From positions 3,782,001 through 3,846,000 of the forward strand of contig NZ_CP192738.1 of the NCBI RefSeq assembly GCF_050749805.1: 64,000 nucleotides of DNA. Direction: 5' to 3'. Made by a program: the position numbers and the translations under genes. Below the pieces are notes generated by a model. It saw only the letters and a program-made list of their open reading frames with translations, had not been told where the DNA came from and searched no databases. Source of the stretch: Hahella sp018986435 (GTDB lineage: Bacteria; Pseudomonadota; Gammaproteobacteria; Pseudomonadales; Oleiphilaceae). Position 1 is the stretch's first letter; each line of letters begins with the position of its first letter. Shown here one piece after another: positions 25,069-33,112 of the stretch.

Positions 25069-25123
25069 AACCCCGACATTCTGGGCTATCCTTCCCAAAA
25101 CAGTTGGAAATATCCATACCTCT

Positions 25124-25738
25124 ATGACTGATACATATAATTGCTACGAAGAGCTATCAAAATCACAGCAAGAGGGACGAGATTTCTTAGTTAAGGTCGT
25201 AAAACGTGAACATCCGGTTGCCATAATAGGTCCTCACGCTGGCAAGATTGAACTTGGCACATCAGAACTTGTCATAGCCATCGCTGACGAAGATTGTCCC
25301 TATTATCTTTTCGAGGGAATCAAGGACAGAAGTAACAAAGACCTTCACATTACCAGTACGAATTTCGATGAGCCTCTGGCAATAGAGCTTCTCTCAATAT
25401 GCAAAACAGCCATAGCTATACACGGTGAGGCAAGCAACAAAGAGGATGTATATATTGGTGGTTTAGATGAGGAGCTGCGAAGGCACTTAAGTAGAAGCCT
25501 AACCGCATACAACTTTAACGTCACAAGACATGAACGCCTGCAAGGTGTAGACCCAAGAAATATCTGTAATCGCACCTTGATGAAAAAAGGCGTTCAGATA
25601 GAGCTGCCCAAAGGACTGCGCCGCCGCATGTTCGAGTCTCTTACAGAAGCAGGACGTCCGCATAAACAAACAGCATTCTACTCATTTGTCACGTCAATAA
25701 GGGAAGGCATTCAAAGCTACGTACAATCAAGGCCATAG
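25124..25738 (+). CDS. Poly-gamma-glutamate hydrolase family protein (PghP/YndL-like)
   Basis: A 204-residue protein of the family founded by the phage poly-gamma-glutamate hydrolase PghP, a zinc peptidase with a carboxypeptidase-like fold. Visible: AIIGPHAGKIELGTSEL with H38 and E43 as two zinc ligands, LHITSTNFDEP, then AIAIHGEAS with H100 as the third ligand, VYIGGLDEELRRHL, and the strong family ending VDPRNICNR followed by GVQIELPKGLRRRMF. It lacks a signal peptide, as do phage members. No gamma-polyglutamate synthesis genes are nearby, so the substrate may be an exogenous capsule, a phage-derived activity, or a different peptide. It appears to be a single-gene unit. Confidence 0.85.
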   Translation: MTDTYNCYEELSKSQQEGRDFLVKVVKREHPVAIIGPHAGKIELGTSELVIAIADEDCPYYLFEGIKDRSNKDLHITSTNFDEPLAIELLSICKTAIAIHGEASNKEDVYIGGLDEELRRHLSRSLTAYNFNVTRHERLQGVDPRNICNRTLMKKGVQIELPKGLRRRMFESLTEAGRPHKQTAFYSFVTSIREGIQSYVQSRP

Positions 25739-25915
25739 ATTTTGGGGCTACACGGAGCATGAACTCTGTTTAAACATAACTAACGTGCATTACCTGCTCA
25801 CTCTACGCAACAGTGAATTGACGATTCCCCGGTTTTTCCTCTCTTTTGTGCAATTTAAACTCCCTCCCCTGATTTAAATTCATACCGATTAACCCAGAAT
25901 ACAGGCGGAGGGTTT

Positions 25916-26305
25916 ATGACCAATCTCGATATCATCAAAAGCACGTATGAAGGCGCCAATTCAGAGGAAAATGGCCGTAATTTGTTGAAGCACCTGGCGG
26001 AAGATGTCAGATGGACGGAAGCCGCCGGGTTTCCCTATGCCGGCACGTACATTGGCCCCGAAGCGATTGTTGAGAATGTATTTAAGCGTCTGGCGGCGGA
26101 TTGGGATAACTATCAATTCACTGTGGAAGGCTACATCGCGCAGGATGACAAAGTCGCGGCCTATGGAAGTTATTCCGGGGTCCATAAACAGAGCGGTAAA
26201 CACTTCACCGCCCGGGTCATGCATCTGTGGACGTTGAAGCAGGAAAAAATCGTCAGTTTTGAGCAGTTTGTCGACAGTTTGCCTGTCGTAGAGGCCACAC
26301 GCTGA
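25916..26305 (+). CDS. SnoaL-like/NTF2-fold protein
   Basis: A 129-residue single-domain protein with the cone-like NTF2 fold pattern: helix NLDIIKSTYEGANSEENGRN, DVRWTEAAGFPYAGTYIGPE, the central strands YQFTVEGYIAQDDKVAAYGS, and HFTARVMHLWTLKQEKIVSF with a closing EQFVDSLPV. Members act as small isomerases or hydrolases, or as ligand-binding proteins; the GxYxGxEAI motif places it in the SnoaL group with unknown substrate. A Shine-Dalgarno GGCGGAGGG precedes the ATG. It is monocistronic, with a hairpin (26361-26393) before the ABC-F gene. Confidence 0.85.
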   Translation: MTNLDIIKSTYEGANSEENGRNLLKHLAEDVRWTEAAGFPYAGTYIGPEAIVENVFKRLAADWDNYQFTVEGYIAQDDKVAAYGSYSGVHKQSGKHFTARVMHLWTLKQEKIVSFEQFVDSLPVVEATR

Positions 26306-26360
26306 ACCGCAACCTTTAAAAGAAATATCTATATTTGTTAATGAGTTAGCTATAGCAACA

Positions 26361-26393
26361 AAAACCGGTTTGAGCTACTCTACTCCCGGTTTT
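26361..26393 (+). terminator. Hairpin between the SnoaL-like and ABC-F genes
   Basis: Stem AAAACCGG (26361-26368) pairs with CCGGTTTT (26386-26393) around a 17-base loop. The T-run forms the end of the stem. Plausible terminator of the upstream gene. Confidence 0.45.
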
Positions 26394-26496
26394 CCTCACG
26401 CGCCGCCCAACGCCATTTTCGCCCCCGTATTCATCAGCGAACTATTCCTGGCGTTATTCCAAGGCGCGTCTCTTTCCGCCATTTACAGGAGGTTTT

Positions 26497-28083
26497 ATGG
26501 CCAGCATCAGCGTGCAAAATTTAACTTATCGCTTTGATAACGGCGACACCCTGTTTTCCGATCTGACGTTCACCCTGGACGATAAAATCACCGGGCTGGT
26601 AGGTCGCAACGGGGCGGGCAAGTCGATTCTGGCGGCGTTGCTGACAGGGGAGAAGACGCCCTATTCCGGTTCGGTCACTACTTTTTGCCGAGTGGGCTGG
26701 CTGCGACAGATTGGCGCGGAGGAAAAGCTTGTTCAGCATGAAACTATCAGCGATTTTCTAGGTGTTCGCGATAAGCTGGAAGCCCTCTCCCGAGTCGCTG
26801 AGGGCGGATGTGAGTCTCATGATTTCGAACTGATCGGCGACAACTGGCTGCTGCGGGAAGAACTGGAGCAGCAATTATTAGCGCTGGGACTGCCTGTAGA
26901 CCCCTTTTTACCCTGTCAGGCTCTTAGCGGCGGTCAGCTGACCCGGCTCGCGCTGCATCAACTTTTCCAATCCAATTACGGCTATCTCATTCTCGACGAA
27001 CCAGGCAACCACCTGGACGAACAGGGCAAACGCTGGCTGATCGAACAGATGCGGCGCTTCCACGGCGGCGTTCTGATCATCAGTCATGATCGCGATATTC
27101 TGCGTTGCGTGGACGACATTCTGGAGCTGAATAGCCTCGGCGTGCATCACTACGGCGGAGCCTATGACGTTTACGCCGAACAGCGCGCCAATGAACTGGC
27201 CAGCCAGGAACGACGCATCGACCATGCAAAGACGCAGATCAAACAGATGCGCCAAACCATGCAAAAGAACCGGGAAAAGGCGCAGCAACGGGCCGGCCAG
27301 GGCAAGCAGGTAGCGCGATCAGGCAGTCAGGCGAAGATTCTATTGAACAACAAAAAGCAGAACGCGGAACGCGCCGGCGGCGCCCGGGAAAGCAACCAGA
27401 ACCGCCAAATGGCGCAGGCGCAGGAGCAGCTCAGCAAGCTGAACAAGCAGCATGAAATGCTCAAACAGCAGAGCCTGTCCCTGGGCAAAACAGAAAAACG
27501 CGTCTCCCGCATTCTGGATATCACTGAAGTGCGCCTGCCTTACATCCAACAGGAAAATGACATCACCTTCTCTGTCGATTTCGGAGAAAAAATCCGCCTT
27601 TCCGGCGCCAACGGCAGCGGTAAATCCACCTTATTGAAAGCTATCGCCGGACGCCTGTCGCTCCTTCAAGGAGATATTCAGGTCCGCGCCGGACTGTGCT
27701 ATCTGGATCAGCATTTCACCCTGTTGGATACCGCCAAGTCCGCACAGGAAAACCTGGCGCATTTCTGCCCTCATCTGTCGGAGACAGACCAGCGCACGCT
27801 ATTGGCGGGAATTGGACTAAGAAGAGAGCGAGCAGATCAAGCCGTGGCCACCTTGAGCGGCGGTGAAAAAATGAAAGTCGCCATGCTGGCTATCAGTCAT
27901 CAACCCGGCGACACCCTATTGTTGTTGGACGAACCCGACAACCATCTGGATCTGGATTCCCGGCTGATGTTGGCGCAAGCCCTGCGTGACTTCACCGGCA
28001 GCTTGTTAGTGGTCAGTCATGACCAGGACTTTATCGCCGATATAGGCGTAAGTGGGGAGATAAGCCTGGACGGTGCAGCCTGA
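26497..28083 (+). CDS. ABC-F family ATPase
   Basis: A 528-residue soluble protein with two ABC cassettes and no membrane segment. Cassette 1: Walker A GLVGRNGAGKS near 35-45, signature LSGGQLTRLALHQ, Walker B YLILDEPGNHLD. A long Gln/Lys/Arg-rich helical linker (about 230-330) follows, like the P-site tRNA interaction motif of ABC-F factors. Cassette 2: LSGANGSGKSTLLKAIAG, signature LSGGEKMKVAMLAI, Walker B LLLLDEPDNHLDL. ABC-F proteins act on the ribosome, as translation factors or in resistance to ribosome-targeting antibiotics. The unusually compact first cassette and the DEPGNHLD/DEPDNHLD motifs resemble the YheS/Uup-like and resistance-type subgroups; which one cannot be decided here. 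Confidence 0.93.
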   Translation: MASISVQNLTYRFDNGDTLFSDLTFTLDDKITGLVGRNGAGKSILAALLTGEKTPYSGSVTTFCRVGWLRQIGAEEKLVQHETISDFLGVRDKLEALSRVAEGGCESHDFELIGDNWLLREELEQQLLALGLPVDPFLPCQALSGGQLTRLALHQLFQSNYGYLILDEPGNHLDEQGKRWLIEQMRRFHGGVLIISHDRDILRCVDDILELNSLGVHHYGGAYDVYAEQRANELASQERRIDHAKTQIKQMRQTMQKNREKAQQRAGQGKQVARSGSQAKILLNNKKQNAERAGGARESNQNRQMAQAQEQLSKLNKQHEMLKQQSLSLGKTEKRVSRILDITEVRLPYIQQENDITFSVDFGEKIRLSGANGSGKSTLLKAIAGRLSLLQGDIQVRAGLCYLDQHFTLLDTAKSAQENLAHFCPHLSETDQRTLLAGIGLRRERADQAVATLSGGEKMKVAMLAISHQPGDTLLLLDEPDNHLDLDSRLMLAQALRDFTGSLLVVSHDQDFIADIGVSGEISLDGAA

Positions 28084-28090
28084 ATAAGGC

Positions 28091-28138
28091 ATGACGCAAA
28101 GGCGTCATTCAGGGCGTCACGCGTAAACGTGATCGCCC
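28091..28138. terminator. Tandem hairpins between convergent genes
   Basis: A stem ATGACGC/GCGTCAT (28091-28108) is followed by GGGCG-t-CACG/CGTG-at-CGCCC (28112-28138). They lie just after the ABC-F stop codon and before the convergent leftward gene's stop at 28183, and probably separate the two transcripts. Confidence 0.55.
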
Positions 28139-28182
28139 ATGAAGTCAGTCCGGCAGGCCAATGGCGAGAAGCGCCTATCCTG

Positions 28183-28575
28183 TTACTGAGGAACCGGCAC
28201 GCTGCTGTTAAAAATGTCCCGATGCAGCTTCCATTTCCCGGCTTCTTTTTTCCAGATAACAACGTATTTGCCTTGATCAAGCACTTGCCCGCCCTCGCCT
28301 TCAAGCGCGAACTTACCGACTTCAGACGCAGCGTCCCCATAACCCTCTACTTCGAGGGTCTCCAGTTTCATTTCCTTGACGCCCATGTCCATGAAGGCTT
28401 GAAACGCGCCTTGAATCGCCGGCTGCCCTTCCACAAAGTCGGCATGGGGAGGCATCAGTTGCGCATTATCGGTGTAGCAGGCGGCGATGCCAGCGGCGTC
28501 GCCCTGGCTGAAAGTGTTCATAAACACCTTCTCCGCCGCAAGAATAGCGGCCTGGACTTCTGTTGAAACGTTCAT
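28183..28575 (-). CDS. YybH/DUF4440-type NTF2-fold protein
   Basis: A 130-residue protein of the SnoaL/DUF4440 group: VSTEVQAAILAAEKVFMNTF, SQGDAAGIAACYTDNAQLMP, then FVEGQPAIQGAFQAFMDMGV, and a C-terminal strand pair GKYVVIWKKEAGKWKLHRDI, which is the usual YybH ending WKLHRDIFNSS. Function unknown; ligand-binding or isomerase folds of this kind are common. The ATG at 28575 is chosen because a perfect GGGAGG lies five bases upstream; the six-codon-longer reading would translate this site. Confidence 0.88.
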   Translation of the reverse strand: MNVSTEVQAAILAAEKVFMNTFSQGDAAGIAACYTDNAQLMPPHADFVEGQPAIQGAFQAFMDMGVKEMKLETLEVEGYGDAASEVGKFALEGEGGQVLDQGKYVVIWKKEAGKWKLHRDIFNSSVPVPQ

Positions 28576-28789
28576 ACTTACCTCCCGCTTCATCAGTTAG
28601 GGGTTGTTATTACACTCAGGCTATCGATTAAAAAGTAGACGCATGCGGACATTGAGGCAAATAACCAATAACGCGGAATTTAAGTGCATCGATATAAGCG
28701 CGCATTTTTAGCTCTATCGAAGCATCCCTTCTTCGATGAGTGACAAGCTCGCCACGACCATGGTTCATCGATGGTCGCCGAGTTGCTTT

Positions 28790-29290
28790 TTAGAGTCTGC
28801 TGTAAACAATCACCGTACGGTCAAGATAGGCTTCATCCGTCACCACATTCACCGTGCGCACCAGTCTATCGTCCACGCGATAAATCTGGTCACTGATGGT
28901 GGTGTCGCCATCGTCATAGCGGAGAATGACTGAATATCGATTGGTTGGGGCCGCCCACGAGGGAATGTCGTCCGCCTGCAGAAACACGCCGGACTTGTGT
29001 GATTTCACCACACCGCTGAACGGAACCACCTGCGGCGTTAAAACGCCGTCCGTGTCGAACCATTTAACCTGGGGCTCGCCCTCTTTTTCTTCAGTAAAGA
29101 AACCACTTTCTTCTATGGTTAACGTCAACCCGCTGGCCGGAGCGACTCTATCCACCAACTCTTCGCCGGAGCCGCGCAGCCCTGATTTGATTCTGTCGTC
29201 ATGCTCGCCGCCCGGCTCCTGTGCAATGTCGCTGCTGACGGAAATGCTTCCATCCAGCAGCCATGTGCCGATAAGGGATTCTATGCTCAT
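28790..29290 (-). CDS. Hypothetical protein with a lipocalin-like opening, 166 aa
   Basis: No family is recognised firmly. The start SIESLIGTWLLDGSISV looks like the 'GTW' entry of lipocalin-like or DUF-type beta barrels, and the rest is beta-rich: GLTLTIEESGFFTEEKEG, VVPFSGVVKSHKSGVFLQ, RYSVILRYDDGDTTISDQIY, and RTVNVVTDEAYLDRTVIVYS. No signal peptide, so it is presumably cytosolic. It is isolated, transcribed leftward, with 190-380 base spacers on both sides. Confidence 0.6.
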   Translation of the reverse strand: MSIESLIGTWLLDGSISVSSDIAQEPGGEHDDRIKSGLRGSGEELVDRVAPASGLTLTIEESGFFTEEKEGEPQVKWFDTDGVLTPQVVPFSGVVKSHKSGVFLQADDIPSWAAPTNRYSVILRYDDGDTTISDQIYRVDDRLVRTVNVVTDEAYLDRTVIVYSRL

Positions 29291-29670
29291 AGGGATACTC
29301 TTATAGGTAATATTCTATCTTGTTTCCTGCGCCTGATTTTTATTGGCGTCAGCGCCAATCCTACCTAATTTGCAGAGCGATTTGTTTTAAGAATTTCTAA
29401 CGTTTTCGACAAGTTACACGTCGACGCTTAACGCTGACATTCATATTAGTTTTAACAGCCTCAGGAACTTGATTGTCTGGAAGTGATAGAGTCCTTTAAA
29501 TCCTACTGGAACGTAGCGATATGGATCGGGAAATGATGAAAGAACTCGCAGACCAAGGCGCCAATAAACGCATTCGCAATCTGGCGAAACAGTATTCCGC
29601 ATCAACGAAGCGCTGGTTATAAATAAGAAACTGCTTTCCTAGCCAAAGCCTGTCAGGGTCTCGCACAACC
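29291..29670. other. Intergenic stretch with a possible gene remnant
   Basis: 380 bases between divergent hypothetical genes. The first 160 bases (29291-29450) are AT-rich and should hold promoters. 29456-29619 carries two overlapping short frames that read as one protein if a frameshift is allowed (separate entry). Nothing else is seen. Confidence 0.35.
29456..29619 (+). pseudogene. Possible frameshifted gene remnant
   Basis: One frame from 29456 reads QPQELDCLEVIESFKSYW; the next frame, from 29500, reads ERSDMDREMMKELADQGANK and goes on to a stop at 29619. The two pieces are helical and join smoothly near 29510 with a one-base shift. Alternatively the ATG at 29521 starts a 33-residue peptide, but there is no Shine-Dalgarno sequence. 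Weak evidence. Confidence 0.25.
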
Positions 29671-30114
29671 ATGAAAATCACCTTATACGAATCTGTTGGA
29701 ACCGCCATTATTATCAGTTGTAAATCCGGGGTGATTTACAGCAATCAAACCGGCGGAACCGCCTGCTTGCAGCCCGAATACGAAGGCGTATTGATCCCGA
29801 TTGCGAACACAATTGGTATACCGGACTTGAATCTGGTCAGCCCTGAAAATGAACTGGAAAATTACTTCACCGGCCACCCTTGGTTCGGCGTAGGGGCGAC
29901 ACGCGGCCTATCCGAAGATGACGCCCGGGCGATAGAAGCGATATTGAAAGAGTATGCGCTTGATGACCAAATCAGCGTCGACCGAAGTATGCTTCGTCAA
30001 TCCCATGAAGCATGGATACATATCAATATTGTCGAAGTGGAAGGCCGCTCACTTTTCAACGGCTTCGGCCCTTATCCCAGGAAAGGCGTGCTGACCTGGC
30101 AGAATAGCGATTGA
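29671..30114 (+). CDS. DUF6210-like protein, 147 aa
   Basis: A cytosolic protein: MKITLYESVGTAIIISCKSG, VIYSNQTGGTACLQPEYEGV, a middle acidic part FTGHPWFGVGATRGLSEDDA, a helix ARAIEAILKEYALDD, and a final EAWIHINIVEVE plus GFGPYPRKGVLTWQNSD. The combination of SGVIYSNQTGG, GPW/GHPW and the 'EAWV.V' strand is what I remember of DUF6210, a family of unknown function found in toxin-immunity-like neighbourhoods; I am moderately sure. It is alone on its strand and followed by REP-like repeats. Confidence 0.6.
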   Translation: MKITLYESVGTAIIISCKSGVIYSNQTGGTACLQPEYEGVLIPIANTIGIPDLNLVSPENELENYFTGHPWFGVGATRGLSEDDARAIEAILKEYALDDQISVDRSMLRQSHEAWIHINIVEVEGRSLFNGFGPYPRKGVLTWQNSD

Positions 30115-30467
30115 CGCCCCGTTCGCATTAAACCTGCCGAAGGACCTCCCAGCAAGATTATCCGACTCCCCCCCATCACTCCGTTCGCCCTGAGCCTGTC
30201 GAAGGGCTTTCCAGAGCGCCTCCAACCCAGTCGGCTCAAGTGGACGTTATTTCCCGTTGGGTCAGTTTTGCTCAAGGCCACTACGCGACTGCCGCCCTTC
30301 GACAAGCTCAGGGCGAACGGTTTCTTGGTGGTTGTTATTATCCAGACAGCCAGACAGCCAGATCGCTGCCGCCTTTCCGATAAAGGAGAGGACACGTAAG
30401 CAAACCAAAAACGACAATCCCCCCCGTTCGCCCTGAGCCTGTCGAAGGGCCTCCCAGAGCGACACAC
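30115..30467. repeat. Cluster of a 27-bp dispersed repeat (three copies plus a degenerate one)
   Basis: The repeat starts CCGTTCGCCCTGAGCC and ends TGTCGAAGGGC. Direct copies lie at 30181-30207 and 30424-30450; an inverted copy with one base changed is at 30294-30320; a degraded copy is around 30117-30146. The flanks of the copies (CTCCCAGAGCG and similar) are partly shared as well. Each unit contains a GCCCT/AGGGC dyad. This motif is a common short dispersed repeat in bacterial genomes. The open frame running through it on the minus strand is not a gene. Confidence 0.85.
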
Positions 30468-31385
30468 TTATCCCGCTTCCGCCCACTTTCGAATTTGATC
30501 AATCGTCGCTGTCGCCCCGCCGCAGACAATCACCAAAATCCTGTCGAACGTCGCCAGAACAGGATGGTTTTCATACACAGCCGCCAGACTGGCCCCGCAC
30601 GCCGGCTCGACCAAAATACGGTGATCCGTCAGAAAGCGCTCACAGGCGGATAACGCGCTGGGGTCAGAGACGACAACACTATGAATACTATGCTGCCTCG
30701 CACATTCCAGGGCTCTTGCCGAGACCCGCTTGGCGCCCAGGGACGTGGCGATGCTGTCGATACGCTCAAGCTCCACACTATGACCAGCCTCCAACGCCGC
30801 GTGAAAGGACGCTGCGCCTTGAGTTTCAACAGCGATAACGGGAACATCCGCCCACTGATTGCGCTGCAAGCCCTCGACCACGCCAGAGAGCATGCCTCCT
30901 CCTCCCACACAGAGCAGCACCGCGTCCGGCTTCATTCCCGTCTTGGCGACTTCATCTATCATGGTCGCATGCCCCCGCCACAGCAGGGGATCATCAAAGG
31001 GATGAATAAAGGCGTCCGAGGCGCCAACCAGCGCCAGCGCATGCTCATTCGCCTCCTGCCAGCTTCCGCCGTGAACGATTACTTCCGCTTGCTCCAGACG
31101 CAGCAGCTCTTTGGCTCTTTCTGTCGTGGTTTCCGGCACGACCACGAGGGCGGGAACGCCCAAACGACGCCCCGCGTAGGCCACCGCCAACCCGGCATTG
31201 CCGCCGGATGAGGAGATAAAACGCTGCGCGCCCTGCGCTTTATGATGCTCACAGGCGGCGCCCACGCCTCTAATCTTGAAAGAGCCCGGCGGCTGCAGCG
31301 CCTCCAGCTTTAACCAGATCGAACGTTGCGACGCCATGCTCAATGGTCGCGATTCCAGCAAAGGCGTTTCGATATGCAGGCTCAT
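30468..31385 (-). CDS. PLP-dependent serine/threonine dehydratase family enzyme
   Basis: A 305-residue fold-type II PLP enzyme. The Schiff-base lysine lies in LQPPGSFKIRG near 32-43; the substrate-binding Ser/Gly loop is ISSSGGNAGLAVAYAG, followed by VPALVVVPETTTERAKEL; the phosphate-binding glycine loop is CVGGGGMLSGVVEGL; the end VIVCGGATATIDQI is typical. This matches L-serine/L-threonine dehydratase (SDS-like), which yields pyruvate or 2-oxobutyrate plus ammonia. The ATG at 31385 has GGGGGAG just upstream; the frame is open to 31463 without conservation. A divergent AraC-family gene 189 bases away may regulate it. Confidence 0.88.
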   Translation of the reverse strand: MSLHIETPLLESRPLSMASQRSIWLKLEALQPPGSFKIRGVGAACEHHKAQGAQRFISSSGGNAGLAVAYAGRRLGVPALVVVPETTTERAKELLRLEQAEVIVHGGSWQEANEHALALVGASDAFIHPFDDPLLWRGHATMIDEVAKTGMKPDAVLLCVGGGGMLSGVVEGLQRNQWADVPVIAVETQGAASFHAALEAGHSVELERIDSIATSLGAKRVSARALECARQHSIHSVVVSDPSALSACERFLTDHRILVEPACGASLAAVYENHPVLATFDRILVIVCGGATATIDQIRKWAEAG

Positions 31386-31574
31386 TACGCTCCCCCTCAT
31401 TTCCTCGTGATTTTGTATGGAAAATATTCCTGTCTGGACGGACGATAGCTCAGAAAGAACCACCTGCCTTGTAAAATATTGACGCTAGCCCCAGCCTTCC
31501 AGCAGATGATAAGGCTTGCTATAGTCCTTTTGCTCCGTAGGTTTCACGTCTGACTTCAGCTTTTCCAATCGCCC

Positions 31575-32378
31575 ATGAATGACAGCATTCAGTATCAACG
31601 CAGCGCCGATATACCCGGACTGGTTCTAAGCGCAGGTCGCTTCGCCCAGTTTGATTTCGGCCGTCATTATCATCTGGATTATCACATCGGTATCGTTACT
31701 GAAGGCGTGCAGCGTCAGCAATACAAAGGGGAGACACGGGTTCTGGGCCCCGGTTTTATCTCGCTGATGCCACCGGGAGAAATTCATGACGGCGCCTGCG
31801 ATAGCGACGCCTACACGCTAAAGACCTTTAGAGCGCCTTACAATCTGATGCAGGAGGCCAGCGCAGAACTGAGCGACGTGCATCTTGGCCCGGAACTGTT
31901 TGGCAATGTCTTTGAGGATTCAGCGACTGCGACCCGTCTTTTTCATCTTCACAACGCCATGCGCTCAGAGAGAGTTTCCACGCTGGCGGTTCAGTCAGAA
32001 TGGCTGTCAGTGCTGGAGGCATTATTCACGCATACAAGGGCCATCAAACCCAGACGCGATCCCAATGCCCTCTCCCATGCCCGGTGGCGACGCATGCAGG
32101 ATTACTGTCTGGCGAATCTATCCGAAAAAATCACCTTGGACGATTTAGCCACCCTATGCGGACTGGGCCGATTCCTCTTTCTCCGCCAATTCAAACGCAC
32201 AGTAGGCATGACGCCCCACGCCTGGCTATTACGACTCCGCCTGGAACAAGCCTGCGCCCTGCTGACCCAAGGCTCCCTCTCCATCGCACAGATCGCCCAA
32301 CGCGTCGGCTTCTACGACCAAAGCCATTTTAACCGGAGTTTCAGACAGGCGTTTGGGGTGGCTCCGTCGGGGTATTAG
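31575..32378 (+). CDS. AraC-family transcriptional regulator
   Basis: A 267-residue regulator: N-terminal cupin-like sensing domain (GRHYHLDYHIGIVTEGVQRQ, then GFISLMPPGEIHDG, the typical AraC arabinose-binding pocket pattern) and a C-terminal double helix-turn-helix (ITLDDLATLCGLGRFLFLRQ, FKRTVGMTPHAWLLRLRLEQ, SIAQIAQRVGFYDQSHFNRS, FRQAFGVAPSGY). It stands divergent to the PLP dehydratase gene and may sense a related amino acid; this is positional inference. The Shine-Dalgarno sequence is weak. Confidence 0.92.
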   Translation: MNDSIQYQRSADIPGLVLSAGRFAQFDFGRHYHLDYHIGIVTEGVQRQQYKGETRVLGPGFISLMPPGEIHDGACDSDAYTLKTFRAPYNLMQEASAELSDVHLGPELFGNVFEDSATATRLFHLHNAMRSERVSTLAVQSEWLSVLEALFTHTRAIKPRRDPNALSHARWRRMQDYCLANLSEKITLDDLATLCGLGRFLFLRQFKRTVGMTPHAWLLRLRLEQACALLTQGSLSIAQIAQRVGFYDQSHFNRSFRQAFGVAPSGY

Positions 32379-32399
32379 GTGTGAACAGACGCAATAGAA

Positions 32400-32924
32400 C
32401 TACTGGCCATATTGGATTCGCTTGAAAGAAACGGCGCCTTTTGAATTTGCTGCTGTCGAAAAGAATGTCCCCGACATGCTGTCGCTTGACTCGGCGACTA
32501 AATGAACAAAGGTTGAGCTTTTTCTGATTAGCCCATCCTCCTTTAAAGTTAAGTCGACCAGATTATCAGAAAAGAATTTATACGTTATCGTGCCTGAAAT
32601 TTCAGAATGGCTTCTCTTGGAAGGGTGATACGCAATGGACTCGCTATTTGTTTCTTCCGCTACCTTTTCACCTAAACCAGAAATACCAAGGCCATTTTGG
32701 ATTAGAAAAATTTCATGAGTAGCTGTCATTCCCTTGTATGGGTTGTACTCGGAATTCTCAACATAGAACTCTACTTTCCAGCGCCCACTCAAACGATCAA
32801 CTTTATAGAAATAGTCGTTCCAAAGCCCAAATATGATGGCTATCAGAACTGCGGAAATTATGTTCTCACCAACCCCCTTTAAACGACTTGGCAGTCCTTT
32901 TAATTTTCTAACCACTAATTTCAT
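32400..32924 (-). CDS. Hypothetical protein with one N-terminal membrane segment, 174 aa
   Basis: Unrecognised. A basic N-terminus (MKLVVRKLKGLPSRLKG) is followed by one hydrophobic helix IISAVLIAIIFGLWNDYFY near 22-40, then a beta-rich domain beginning VDRLSGRWKVEFYVEN and continuing through EISGTITYKFFSDNLVDLTL to a final GAVSFKRIQYG. The topology suggests a small membrane-anchored beta domain. The ATG at 32924 is taken; a GTG four codons upstream is an equal alternative because neither has a good Shine-Dalgarno sequence. Lower GC than its neighbours hints at acquisition. It is convergent with the AraC gene. Confidence 0.55.
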   Translation of the reverse strand: MKLVVRKLKGLPSRLKGVGENIISAVLIAIIFGLWNDYFYKVDRLSGRWKVEFYVENSEYNPYKGMTATHEIFLIQNGLGISGLGEKVAEETNSESIAYHPSKRSHSEISGTITYKFFSDNLVDLTLKEDGLIRKSSTFVHLVAESSDSMSGTFFSTAANSKGAVSFKRIQYGQ

Positions 32925-33112
32925 AACGCCAATCACTGTGGAATTGCCAAACGTAGCGCTATCATCACATTCCCTCCCAACTTTTGAGATTGAAGTGGTA
33001 AATGTTCCGGCTCAGAATAAAAACTTAGACTCGCCAACTCTGTACGGCAAATACAAATTCACGCGCAAGGTTATATAACCTCTTGCACTGACAAGGGTGA
33101 CGCCTTTACTCA

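Noticed and set aside
30072..30467. A 131-residue minus-strand frame
   Set aside because: It is made almost wholly of the 27-bp dispersed repeats and repeats the same peptide (KPFDRLRANG); this is not a gene.
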